Assembly: GCF_009905375.1 (NCBI RefSeq)
Contig: NC_133657.1
Coordinates: 47,063,134-47,127,133, forward strand
Direction: 5' to 3'
Length of the DNA stretch: 64,000 nucleotides
DNA from: Apium graveolens
Taxonomy: Eukaryota; Streptophyta; Magnoliopsida; Apiales; Apiaceae
Made by a program: the position numbers and the translations under genes. Of the stretch, positions 33,833 through 43,253 are shown piece by piece; position 1 is the first letter of the stretch; every line of letters starts with the position of its first letter. A model generated the notes under the pieces. That model saw only the letters and a list, made by a program, of their open reading frames with translations, ran no database searches and had not been told where the DNA came from.

Positions 33833-35570
33833 CTCCCCCTCAAGTTAGAGAGGGAAATGGCCTTACAACTCTAACATGGACAACAGATAAACAAGTCGAT
33901 GATAGAGACTTCATGAACAACTCTGTAAGTTGATCATTTATAGAGACATGTTGAGGTAAGATAAGACACTACTTAATTTTCTGAAAAACCAAGTGACAAT
34001 TAATCTCAATATATATGGTTCGCTCATGAAAAATAGGGTTTGGTGCAATTCTTTATAGATGTGGCTTAGTGCAAAAAGGAACTAATCAAGTTAAATCATA
34101 ACAAATTAGGTACGAGGTAAAATAATTGGGGGCTTTATGAAAATTCATGAATTTAGGCCCATTAATTTTTACTTTAGTTAAAAAGAGAGGCTTTTCTCGC
34201 ATAGTTAAAGAGACTTTTTTAGTATATTTTGTAACAAAGTCATTTAAATCATTTTCAACATTCACGTCAACCCCAAGTTCACTTTTAACTACTGACAAAG
34301 CAAGTCCATTTAGCCTTTATTGTGATATTATTATTCATAAATATATTAAAGGCCTTAAAAAATTGGGGTCTTATATGTTTGGGGGTTAAAAAACACAGTA
34401 GCCTCCCCCAACGCCGCCTCTGCAATAAACATTAGTCATGCTATGATACTCAACCTCTACAGATGAACAATACGTTGTATGTTGTTTCTTTCATTTTCCG
34501 GACATAACAATAGAACTAAATAAAACACAATAGCCTATAAATGACTGGCAATTGAGTTTACAACTACCCAGTGAGTATCATAATAAGAAACCAACATAAG
34601 ATTAGATTTATCAGCATATAGTATACCTTAAGTACTAGTCGTGAACAAATATATCACTAATTTGAGAGCAGCATGCTAATGTACATACCTGAGAGTATAC
34701 ATGTATTGAGTTAACACATGAACCGGATAGGCCAAATCAAGCCTGAAAATAGTATGGTATATAAGACATCTAATCAATTGTCTACATCTTGTACCATCTA
34801 TAAGCAAAGGGAAATCTGATTCCCAAAAGTAACTCATGGTGTTGGTCTATTAGTAGTTATATATTTACTTTGTCTGATGCATAAGCCATCCTTCTGTATT
34901 ATGGTGCACGTGAATTCCTAAAAAGAGCTCAAAGGACCAAGGTCTTTGATCTTAAACTGAGTACTAAGAAAATCAGTAATCTGAGCCACGAGAGAGACAT
35001 TGTTACCAATCATAACCATATCATCCATATAGACCATGAGATAAACCAAATCAGAGCCTTGAGAAAAGTGAAACAAACTAGAATTTCCATTTGTCTGCAG
35101 AAAATTAAATGCAAGTAGAACAAATGATAAAATAATAAATCACTGGCGAGGGACATACATTAAGCTATACAGAGACTTGAGTAGATGATAGACTAACTTC
35201 TGAGTAAGAAGTTTCTCTTGGATAAAAAACAAATCCCAAGGTTCAAGACTCAAATAAAATTATACATATATTGTGTTTTGCATTTTTGAATGTTAAAATA
35301 GCCTTTTGGAATGACCATAAAAAATACATTTTTCTTTACCGACAAGTTTAGGAAATCGTGTTCAAACTTTATGTTCTCTATAAAATAATGACTATGAGGT
35401 CAGATTAATAATTTTATCGAGGTATATATGAATTTATGGGTGTTTCGGAATACAATTGGTTTTTCGTCTCTAGACATGTCTATTAAAATATGTTGGAAAA
35501 TATTTTTACGTGGTTTGACTGGAATGTCTAGTTTGACTCAATTATGGTAAGTTCTATTAATGGTGGTGAC
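33833..35570 (-). pseudogene. Copia G pol remnant, copy X: RNase H and RT
   Basis: The minus-strand pieces are: NDQLTELFMKSLSS (RNase H tail, near 33900), PNPIFHERTIYIEINCHLVF (near 34000), SVEVEYHSMTN (RNase H, near 34450), YMDDMVMIGN (RT catalytic box, near 35010-35040), HFSQGSDLVYL, and SLYSLMYVPRQ (near 35160). The order, right to left RT then RNase H then LTR, is normal for Copia. Stops are frequent and nothing is intact. Homology with copy Y continues to the window end (64000 pairs with about 35510), so the right limit here is a guess. Confidence 0.8.
34080..34433 (-). mobile_element. hAT-like DNA transposon fragment within Copia G
   Basis: The minus strand starts CAGAGGCGGCGTTGGGGG (plus end 34433), a CAGAGG terminus like those of hAT transposons. 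It contains a 70-codon open stretch (VENDLNDFVTKYTKKVSLTM) unrelated to RNase H. It separates two RNase H pieces of G. I found no matching terminal repeat at the left end and no clear 8 bp duplication, so it may be a truncated copy. The same fragment is in copy Y at 42230-42427 and 53705-53850. Confidence 0.4.
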
Positions 35571-36067
35571 AAAATGATCAGTTCTCTTCAAATAGACCGA
35601 ACCAAATAGACCGAAAATCGAATTCTTTATTTTTTGGGACCGAACCGTCCAAAATATATCTTATGGTCCAAACCGAAATAATTTAGGTAATTCGGTTCGG
35701 TTCCTTAAAACCGAAATTTAAAATAAAACATGAATTATTTATTGTGATTTAGTTAATCATTTTGTAATTAATTATAAAAATAAATCCAAAAATATGCATC
35801 TATTCATCCATTCATGAATCATAAAAAATTGGAGCAAGTATACGAGCAACTGAAGAAAGCAAAAATATAAAGTTGTAGCAGCTCAAAATAACGAGCTTAA
35901 GATCATAGGATAATATTAAGAAAAGTTCAGTTGCTTCATTCATACATGAAACAGAAAGTTCCAGTAGAGAGAAAATTTGAAAAATGATAGAATTTTTAAA
36001 TGTAATATAGTATTGGTAGCTAGAATTAAAGGTCAATCTGCACCTCTCAATAACATCATACAAGTGC
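35571..36067. other. Stretch without a gene, with CCGAAC repeats
   Basis: 35600-35720 holds several ACCGAA and TTCGGT words in opposite orientation (GACCGAACC, ATTCGGTTCGGTTCC), which could fold. The rest is AT-rich with no supported coding region. The last bases run into the gag remnant H. Confidence 0.4.
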
Positions 36068-38088
36068 AAAATAAGGGTTCCCCCATTCGATAGAGATAAT
36101 TACAACCTATGGAAGAAAAAGATGATATTGTTTATGAAATCTTCAAATCCACTTTACATTAGGATATTAGTGAGTGGCCCTTATGTTCCGATGGAAGTAG
36201 TTGATGAATCCACAACCACAGCTAGTGTGAGAATTCCTTTCTCATCCACTCCCAGGGATCCGTCTAAATATACAAAAACTGACAAGGAGTTGATAAATCT
36301 GGACACAAGCCTTCAACTCATAATTATGGAATCAATCGATAATGATATGAGTCATCAACTTCTAGGAAGTAACAGTGCAAAAGATATGTGGGAAACCATT
36401 GAGCTTTTAATGGAAGGTACAGAAGAAGTCAAAGAAAACAGGATGAATATTCTGACGACTCAGTATGAGGCATTCAAACTTCAACCCGTAGAAGCACTGT
36501 CTTCGCTATTTGAGAGATATACAAGACTGTTAAGTGAATTAAAGCTGCAAGGGAAAGTTTAGCCTATACGAGAGTCCAACAAAAAGTTTATGCTGACGCT
36601 CCCAGTTCACCTGGAATAAAAGAACACATCAATCAGGGAAATAGCAGATTTTATCACTATGTCCCTGGATGTGATCTATGGTAAGCTAAGAACATATGAG
36701 CTGGAGCAAGAGCAGAGAGCTATTATCTATGGACCTGGTTCTATTGACAGTAAGAGTACAACACTTGCAAAAACCACTGCACTTGTAGTTCGAGAACCTA
36801 AAACCGAAGAAAATAAGGTTGCACCCTCCTCAAAAATTAGAGAAATTTTTGTAGCTAAAATTGCTCATGGTGAGCCAGAATATGAACAGTTGGAGGACAA
36901 ATCTATGGCATACATGGATGCAAAATTTAATCATGTTAGATTCAGAAGAAAGCCCAACTATAAACCAAGGGGTTCATCAGGGAGATTTCAGAAAAGAAGC
37001 TACTCATCAGGGTCAAGCTCCAGAGGAGGCTACAAGTCAAGTTGGATAGACAAGCGCAAAATAAGATGCTACAAGTGCAATGAGTTAGGGCACTTTGCAT
37101 CAGATTACAGAAAGCCCAAGGCAGTAAAATCAACTGACTCCTATGAAAAGAAGGAAACTTATGAAGATTTAAAAAGGAAGAATAAGAAGCTGAAACAGAA
37201 GCTGAATGATTGTGTGGTGGGGGAAAAGGGAAGAGCGTACAATGCTGAAGGAAAAAGCTGTGTTGAAACTGATTCGGATGAAGAGGAAGAGTATGTAAAT
37301 CTGGCTCTTATGGCAGACTCTACAGAGGAATCATCACAATATTCTCAGGTTCCTAAACTTACCACTATAGATATATCTGTGTCTGAATACAAATCTACTG
37401 TGCATGAACTTACTTTGGAATTTATAATGTTCATACAAGCATGCTTGCATATAAACTTGAAAATGATAAGTTAGTTCTTAAATATGAGAGTTTAATCTCT
37501 AGTAATGAAGAACTAGAATTGCTTGTAGTTGGACTAGAAGAACTTAAGCAAAAGAATGAATACCTAGAGAATAAGGTTAAGTGCAATGCAGACATAGAAG
37601 CCATTCTTAGAACCCAAATTGCTGACTTAGAAAAGAAATTACAGGCGTTTAAAAATACAGCTTTGACTCAGAAGGAGATAATAGATAGTCAAAGATTTAA
37701 ATCTAAGACTTCGATAGGACTTAACTATTCTATGCTCAACCAGTAAGAAATATAGTGGTAATCTGAGATAAAAATGTTTGTTTCAGAAAAGGTTTCATAT
37801 GTTATTAACGATGTTGTATCTCCGTTATTCACTGAGTCTGTTTCAGAACCTTTGGATGAAGTAAGTTTGCTAATCAATGAGGAATTGATTGCTGAGGATA
37901 GAGAGAAGGAAGAGGAATCCCCTAAGACTCCTAAGGCTCCATCGAGTAAAGTCAAATCCATAGCTGACCCAGGTAATAAGGTGGATAGAAAGGAACCTGA
38001 CACACTTAAGAAACCAGAACCTATAGTCAACCCTAAGACTGGTAGAGTGCTAAGGTTAAGAAGGCCCAAAACCCTGAATATTAATTAA
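36068..38088 (+). pseudogene. Copia gag remnant H (Sirevirus-type)
   Basis: The reading KIRVPPFDRDNYNLWKKKM begins a UBN2-type Copia gag, followed by LDTSLQLIIMESIDNDMS, AKDMWETIELLMEGTEEVK, a His/Cys knuckle CYKCNELGHFASDYRKP, then coiled-coil-like segments (LEELKQKNEYLENKVKC). The last knuckle Cys is replaced by Tyr. In-frame stops are at 36560-36562 and 36617-36619; a frameshift near 37430 moves to another frame, with more stops near 37744-37765, and the reading ends RRPKTLNIN at 38088. No LTR or pol for it is in the window; element T begins 32 bp later, probably inserted into it. Confidence 0.8.
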
Positions 38089-38120
38089 TTTCATAATTAA
38101 TTAACACGGGAAAAATCAAT

Positions 38121-38485
38121 TGTTAAGAAGAGTCCCAATAAGGACATAAATCCTAGTAGATTAGCCTCCAAGGGACCTAAAAGGATAAAGAATCAGTTTC
38201 CTACCACTTAGGACTCCAAAGTCCATTCTAATTCTGAGATTTGACCACCATGTCTCTTAACCCAAGTCCAATTCAAGGACTCCCAACATCTATATAAGGG
38301 GTCTCACCCCCACCAATCAGAACTACATTTTTTGACTTGATCCTTGGCAATCAGCAAGGTACCTAGGCATCTTGTTAAGGCAGATCGAGTCACGAAACAC
38401 AAGAGCAGTCAAATCGATCCTCGAAGCTCACGTTCCTTAAAAATAAATACAACAATTATTATACTTTAGTTTTTGATCCATAACA
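38121..38485 (+). repeat. Probable 5' LTR of element T
   Basis: TGTTA at 38121 and TAACA at 38481-38485 form inverted ends, three bases before the primer site. A TATA box TATATAAGG lies at 38291-38299. The start is set only by the inverted ends, as there is no second LTR to compare. Confidence 0.55.
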
Positions 38486-38487
38486 TT

Positions 38488-38505
38488 TGGCGCCGTTTGT
38501 GGGAA
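38488..38505 (+). other. Primer binding site of element T
   Basis: TGGCGCCGTTTGTGGGAA follows the LTR. TGGCGCC starts are typical of Tat and Athila gypsy primer sites. I did not assign the tRNA. Confidence 0.7.
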
Positions 38506-38519
38506 ACACAACAACAACC

Positions 38520-39692
38520 ATGGCGAGAACATGGAGAACAAGCAGTGTCCTTGAAGGAGGGACACCCGCGGGGACAACCCAAAAGATTTCGTCAACCGTG
38601 GAGGTGCCTCCGCATTCAACCTATACCGTCACCCAAGGAGGAGCCCAGGTAGGGGCAACTGAACCTCAACCTCAAGGGACGATCCCCCCGGCTCCTCAAG
38701 GTACGAATCTCCAACTTCAACAACTACATACACCTGTGAATTCTCGACCCATGGGTACGAGTATTCAACTGTTGTAACCACTAACCCCCTTATGGAATGC
38801 CCCTTTACCCCGGGGTTGGAGGAAGGGGACATGCTGGACGGAGTGAAGCACGGGGGCAAACACCCCCTACATACAAGGTTTGGCTCCTATCCCGGAGGAC
38901 CAGGAATTTTCTGGTCCTTATACTGAGAGAGATTCTGAATCTTCGGATGATGAAGTGGCCCCTAGAAGGAGACTTGCTGGAAAAGAACCGATGGCTGATG
39001 GTAACCAACGCCCTAGGAGCACGCGAGAGGTGAATCCCCACGAAGTACAGGAGAGAATCAAGGCCCATGAGGCTGAGATTCAAAGGCTGAAGCGTGACTT
39101 GGAGGCACACCAGGTTCCCAGGCCCCCATTACCACCTAGGGGGAGATATCCTCCCCCAATCATAGACCTGGATAGTCTGACACGAAGAAGGGTTGTAGTC
39201 CCAAGAGCTGATCCAAGCAATTTTCTTCCCCTTGGAGATCCTGATGATCCTACTCCACCATTCACTAAAGAGATAATGAATGCCCACATCTCAAGGAAGT
39301 TCAAGATGCCCACTATGAAAGCTTATGATGGCACGGGAGATCCCGCTAAGCATGTCAGGACATTCTCCAATGCACTATTATTGCAGCCCATAAATGACGC
39401 TATTAAGTGTCGGGCCTTTTCTCAAACCCTGTCGGGTATGGCTCAAAGATGGTATAGTCTTCTGCCCCTGAACTCTATCGGGTCCTTCAAAGAATTAAGT
39501 CAGGCTTTTAGTAAGCAGTTCATCAGCGGGAGAGTACATGAGAAAAGTTCAGCATCCCTCATGAGCATTGTGCATGGAGCGAAGGAATCCTTGAGAGAGT
39601 ACCTGAATCATTTCACGAAGGAAGCTTTAAAAGTCCCGGACCTTGATGACAGCAACCGAAGTAGGAAGATTGTGCTTGGCGCATTGCGATAG
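38520..39692 (+). pseudogene. Gypsy gag of element T
   Basis: ATG at 38520 (MARTWRTSSVLEGGTPAGTT) opens a Pro/Gln-rich N-terminus that stops near 38777. The main part is open from 38880 to 39692 in another frame: an acidic stretch (YTERDSESSDDEV), a coiled coil (HEVQERIKAHEAEIQRLKRD), then the retrotransposon gag domain (RKFKMPTMKAYDGTGDPAKH, MAQRWYSLLP, LREYLNHFTKEALKVPDLDD). This matches Tat-type gag. It ends at TAG 39690-39692 before any zinc knuckle, so the C-terminus is missing with the pol deletion. Confidence 0.85.
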
Positions 39693-39710
39693 GTAGCAAA
39701 GAATCAGCCT

Positions 39711-40110
39711 TCAAGAGTTTGGAGGGAGTTGGCAAGGGCTGATGCCCACATCAACTAGCAGAACAGGGATAAAAGGATGAAAGGGGAGTCTGATACCTGC
39801 CCTTAGAGTGTCCCTGTAGACGTATAGAGCGTCTTTCTTCCATTGACAGGCCCTGTCGGCAGGACCCGCAAGAACCAGCTTAAAGGGTTCCTTGATCTTG
39901 AAATAAGTACTCAACTTATCCAGCTCTTTTGCATCCCGGAACATACCGATATGATCATGCGCGTCCAGATGCACATCAGACGGGTACTCATCCCCTCGAG
40001 TGTTGATCATATCAACCAAAGAAGTGTACGTTGATCGAATGGGGAATTCATTAGACTTTTTGGCCACGTTCATCTTGGCCAAACGGGTCATTCTCTTTTC
40101 AGCCATCTGA
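39711..40110 (-). pseudogene. Antisense ORF of element T (gypsy-type 'putative transposase' N-terminal part)
   Basis: The minus strand reads MAEKRMTRLAKMNVAKKSNE from about 40107, then a 130-residue open frame with YVYRDTLRAGIRLPFHPF and VDVGISPCQLPPNS. This last segment resembles the plant 'transposase (putative) gypsy type' domain found in antisense ORFs of Tat elements. The rest of that protein is absent; the frame runs into the gag junction. It is preceded by its own TATA box. Function unknown. Confidence 0.65.
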
Positions 40111-40350
40111 AAAAGGGCGTACAAGAAGAGAATTTTGAAACACAAACTATGCAAAAATGAGCAAAAGAAAAGAAGAGGGGAGGGTATTTACCTGAAGTAA
40201 TGCTGCAAAAAGGGGACTGGTTTGCTAAAAGAAGGCTTTGGGGCTCAAAAACTCCGACCTACAGTTATTTCTTCGAGATCTTTAAGAGAAGAAGAGAGAA
40301 AGAGAATTCAGAAATGAGAAAGTGAGGAGTGATTGACTCTACTCACTCCT

Positions 40351-40360
40351 TTATATAAGG
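40351..40360 (-). promoter_or_regulatory. TATA box for the antisense ORF of element T
   Basis: The minus strand reads CCTTATATAAAGG across this spot, about 245 bases before the antisense ATG. It is the right distance for a promoter with a leader of roughly 200 bases. Confidence 0.5.
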
Positions 40361-40655
40361 AAGAAAACGAAGATGAAGGGATAAAAAGCCCAGAAAGTTG
40401 GAAGCCCAAAAGAAAAAAGCCCAGAATCTAGAACATTCCAGAATATTATCGGGCATTCTAAACAATTTTAAAGGAAATGTATAAATGAAGACCCAAATCC
40501 AATTAGGATTTAGAAAAATAGAGGCCCAAATCCAATTAGGATTTAGAAAAATACAGGCCGAAATCAAGGCCCATATCCAATATGAATTGGAAAAATAGAG
40601 GCCCCAAACAAAAATCCAACTCCAAGTTGAATTAGAAAAAGCCCAATAAAGCCCA

Positions 40656-40900
40656 CCATCAAATAGACCAGGATCGAGATCGAGGTTGAGGTCGTGAACG
40701 TTCGAAAACCATCGAACAGGAGCCAGAAAAACAACCATCAAATAGACCAGGATCGAGATCGAGGTCGTAAATTCTGTTCAAAAACCTTCGAATATGAGCC
40801 AGAAAAACAACCATCAAATAGACCAGGATCGAGATCGAAGTTGAGGTCGTGAATTCTGTTCGAAAATCTTCGTCCAGGAACCAGAAAAGCACCCATCAAA
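40656..40900. repeat. Minisatellite 1 of element T (76-82 bp units)
   Basis: CCATCAAATAGACCAGGATC starts at 40656, 40735 and 40811, with a decayed start at 40893. Units share GATCGAG..GAGGTCGTGAA and GCCAGAAAAACAACC. Confidence 0.85.
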
Positions 40901-40916
40901 AATTCCAGGATTAAGG

Positions 40917-41200
40917 TCGAAACCCTGATCGTGAATCCTAGTCAAAAAATTACGAATAAGAGTAAAAAAGGGACCAAAACTTCGATCAAGATCCAGGTCG
41001 TGAGTTCGACTAGGATCCAGGTCGAAACCCTGGTTGTGATTCCTAGTCGAAATATTATGAATAGGAGTCAAAAAGGGACCAAAACTTCGACCAAGATCTA
41101 GGTCGTGAGTTCGACTAGGATCCAGGTCGAACCCCTGGTCGTGATTCCTAGTCGAAACATTACGAACAGGAGTCAAAAAGGGACCAAAACTTCGAACAAG
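40917..41200. repeat. Minisatellite 2 of element T (105 bp units)
   Basis: GGGACCAAAACTTCGA starts at 40970, 41075 and 41180, a period of exactly 105, with a partial unit before. Units include AGGTCGTGAGTTCGACTAGG. The array is cut at 41200 by the junction with Copia G. Open minus-strand readings here are only repeat translations. Confidence 0.88.
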
Positions 41201-42427
41201 ATTCAACACTGCATACATTAACACTTGGAGTTCATCATTTTTGTTTTTAAATTATTAAAATAAATTAAACATGAGCTATTAGATTGGATTGTAATGGATG
41301 GTTAGGTATCAGGAAAAAGGACTCTATAAAAAAAACACTCCATAAAACGTTGTTCTTCAAGAAAATTAAAACATTACTAAAAATTGTTGAGAAATATTTT
41401 TTTAGGATAACAAATATTCCAACATCTCCCTTGCAAAATCTACTAAAAGCCGATAAATGGTGTCATGTAGATCAAATTCATTATCTTTGGTCCATACTCT
41501 TTGAGTCGACATGAGACTATTTCATGTAGTTTAGCATATTTGCACGGGTTGGGGAAATTTTGTAAATTGGAGCCAATCTGATTTATGAATTATATATTAA
41601 AAAGGCTATATTTCTCGTAAAAAATGGACATCATTTTTCAGTCAGTATGTCAACCATATTTTGTTATAATATGAATATAAACCAGTGCACTGTGAAATCA
41701 ATAATAGAATTTTATAATTAGGATGACTATTATAACTCGAAATCTACACTTGAATGTAATCACATAGCTTAATCATTCATAATAGATGCACACTGGATAA
41801 TACAATAAAGTGTAAAGAGTTAATATATAGATATAGAGAGATGTGGATTGAAGCATTGTTATTATAATACAAACCACAGAATCCAACTTCTATAGCCTGA
41901 GTTGGAAATGAATATGTAAAAAACTTATGACGGGAAAGTGTAATGTAATGTCAACAAGTTTGACCAACACTCCCCCACAAGTTAGAGAGGGAAAGGGCCT
42001 GACAACTCTAACATGGACAACAGATAAACAAGTCGATGATAGAGACTTCATGAACAACTCTGTAAGTTGATCATTTATAGAGACATGTTGAGGTAAAATA
42101 AGACACTACTTAATTTTCTGAAAAACCAAGTGACAATTAATCTCAATATATATGGTTAGCTCATGAAAAATAGGGTTTGGTGTAGTTCTTTATAGATGCG
42201 GCTTAGTGCAAAAAGGAACTAATAAAGTTAAATCACAACAAATTAGGTATGAGGCAAAATAATTGGGGGCTTTATGAAAAATCACGAATTTGGGCCCATT
42301 AATTTTTACTTCAGTTAAAAAGAGAGGTTTTTCTCGCATAATTAGAGAGACTCTTTTAGTATATTTTGTAACAAAGTCATTTAAATCATTTTCAACATCC
42401 ACGTCAAACCTAAGTTCACTTTTAACT
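41201..42427 (-). repeat. Copia G, copy Y, part 1 (truncated 3' LTR, RNase H tail)
   Basis: Nearly collinear with 33051-34290. LTR 41201-41969 ends GACCAACA; the polypurine tract is AACTTGTGGGGGAG on the minus strand. Then come RNase H remnants and the start of the hAT-like fragment. The left 15 bases of the LTR seen in copy X are missing. It breaks at TAACT (42423-42427), the target duplication of element E. Confidence 0.85.
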
Positions 42428-43049
42428 TATTAGGTCACACACACTATAGAAGGGGGTTGAATACTGTGTTTACTACAATCAAATCGAATATAAGAACTCA
42501 AGTAACAGAAAACAGATTTTATTCAACACAATAAACTCTATTACAATATGGAACTGTCCTCTCTCAGTGATGAACAAATTATCACGAGAGTTGCTAGGGT
42601 TACAAAGAATAATAACTTCGATAATGATAACACTTATAGTGTAAACCCTATGCCTGTGTTTATATACTACACAATTACGAGATAAGTTCTAATTGATATG
42701 GAATATAATTCTGCTTCCTAAAATATATCAACTAGTTATCTCTTCTTCCAAGTATTCTATTCTTCATAGAATTCCTTCTTCATGCATATTTCTTTCTGTC
42801 TTAGTCTCGATCTTCTTTCCTTTCAATCAGCCGCCTGCCTTATCTGAAAGTTATCTTAAGTCCTGATATTATCTCCTGATAAATATCTTCTGATAACTTA
42901 AGTTCTGATAACTTAAGTTCTGATATCTTAAGTTCTGTCTTCAGTATAAGTGCTGATTTCCAGTTAAGTACTGATTTATCCTGTTAGATAAGATCTGAAA
43001 AACTAAACAAAAATTATATTATATATAACATTATCAAATATATCTAACA
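42428..43049 (-). repeat. 3' LTR of element E
   Basis: The outer end reads TATTAGGTC where the other LTR has TGTTAGGTC, so the terminal TG is mutated. The inner end is CTAACA. TATATAAA on the minus strand lies at plus 42659-42666. AAGTTCTGAT occurs at 42900 and 42915; one 16 bp unit (GATAACTTAAGTTCT) is tandemly repeated here but single in the other LTR, which explains the length difference. Confidence 0.9.
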
Positions 43050-43062
43050 ATCTCCCCCAACT
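43050..43062 (-). other. Polypurine tract of element E
   Basis: The minus strand reads AGTTGGGGGAGAT directly before the 3' LTR. Confidence 0.85.
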
Positions 43063-43253
43063 TATAAATTAGCATAATATACAAGTTCAACAGATATTTG
43101 ATGATGTCAAAAACATTAAGTACAAATGCATGAGAATTTGACTAGATAACTACAACTTACAGTCCTTTCAGCTTTACCATCTTTAACTTCTGATAACAGC
43201 TTCAGTCTGTATACACTTCAGAATTTAAGCAGTTGTCAATCTTTGACTTGGCT

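Larger units (their letters stand above)
38121..41200 (+). mobile_element. Element T: Tat-like gypsy, internally deleted and truncated
   Basis: A short 5' LTR is followed by a TGGCGCC primer site, a gag ORF, an antisense ORF facing it, and tandem arrays. Protease, RT, RNase H and integrase are absent: gag (to 39692) lies 19 bp from the antisense ORF end (39711). Tat-lineage elements such as Retand are known to carry antisense ORFs after pol and tandem repeats near the 3' end, so a deletion of the whole pol is the simplest reading. No 3' LTR is visible; the element stops at 41200 against Copia G. Confidence 0.7.

Noticed and set aside
35812..36069. 85-codon minus-strand frame between G and H
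   Set aside because: No recognisable domain, and it abuts a plus-strand gag remnant; treated as chance.
40343..41224. Three open minus-strand frames with repeated RSFGPFLTP units
   Set aside because: They are translations of the 76-82 and 105 bp minisatellites, with no start context or domain.
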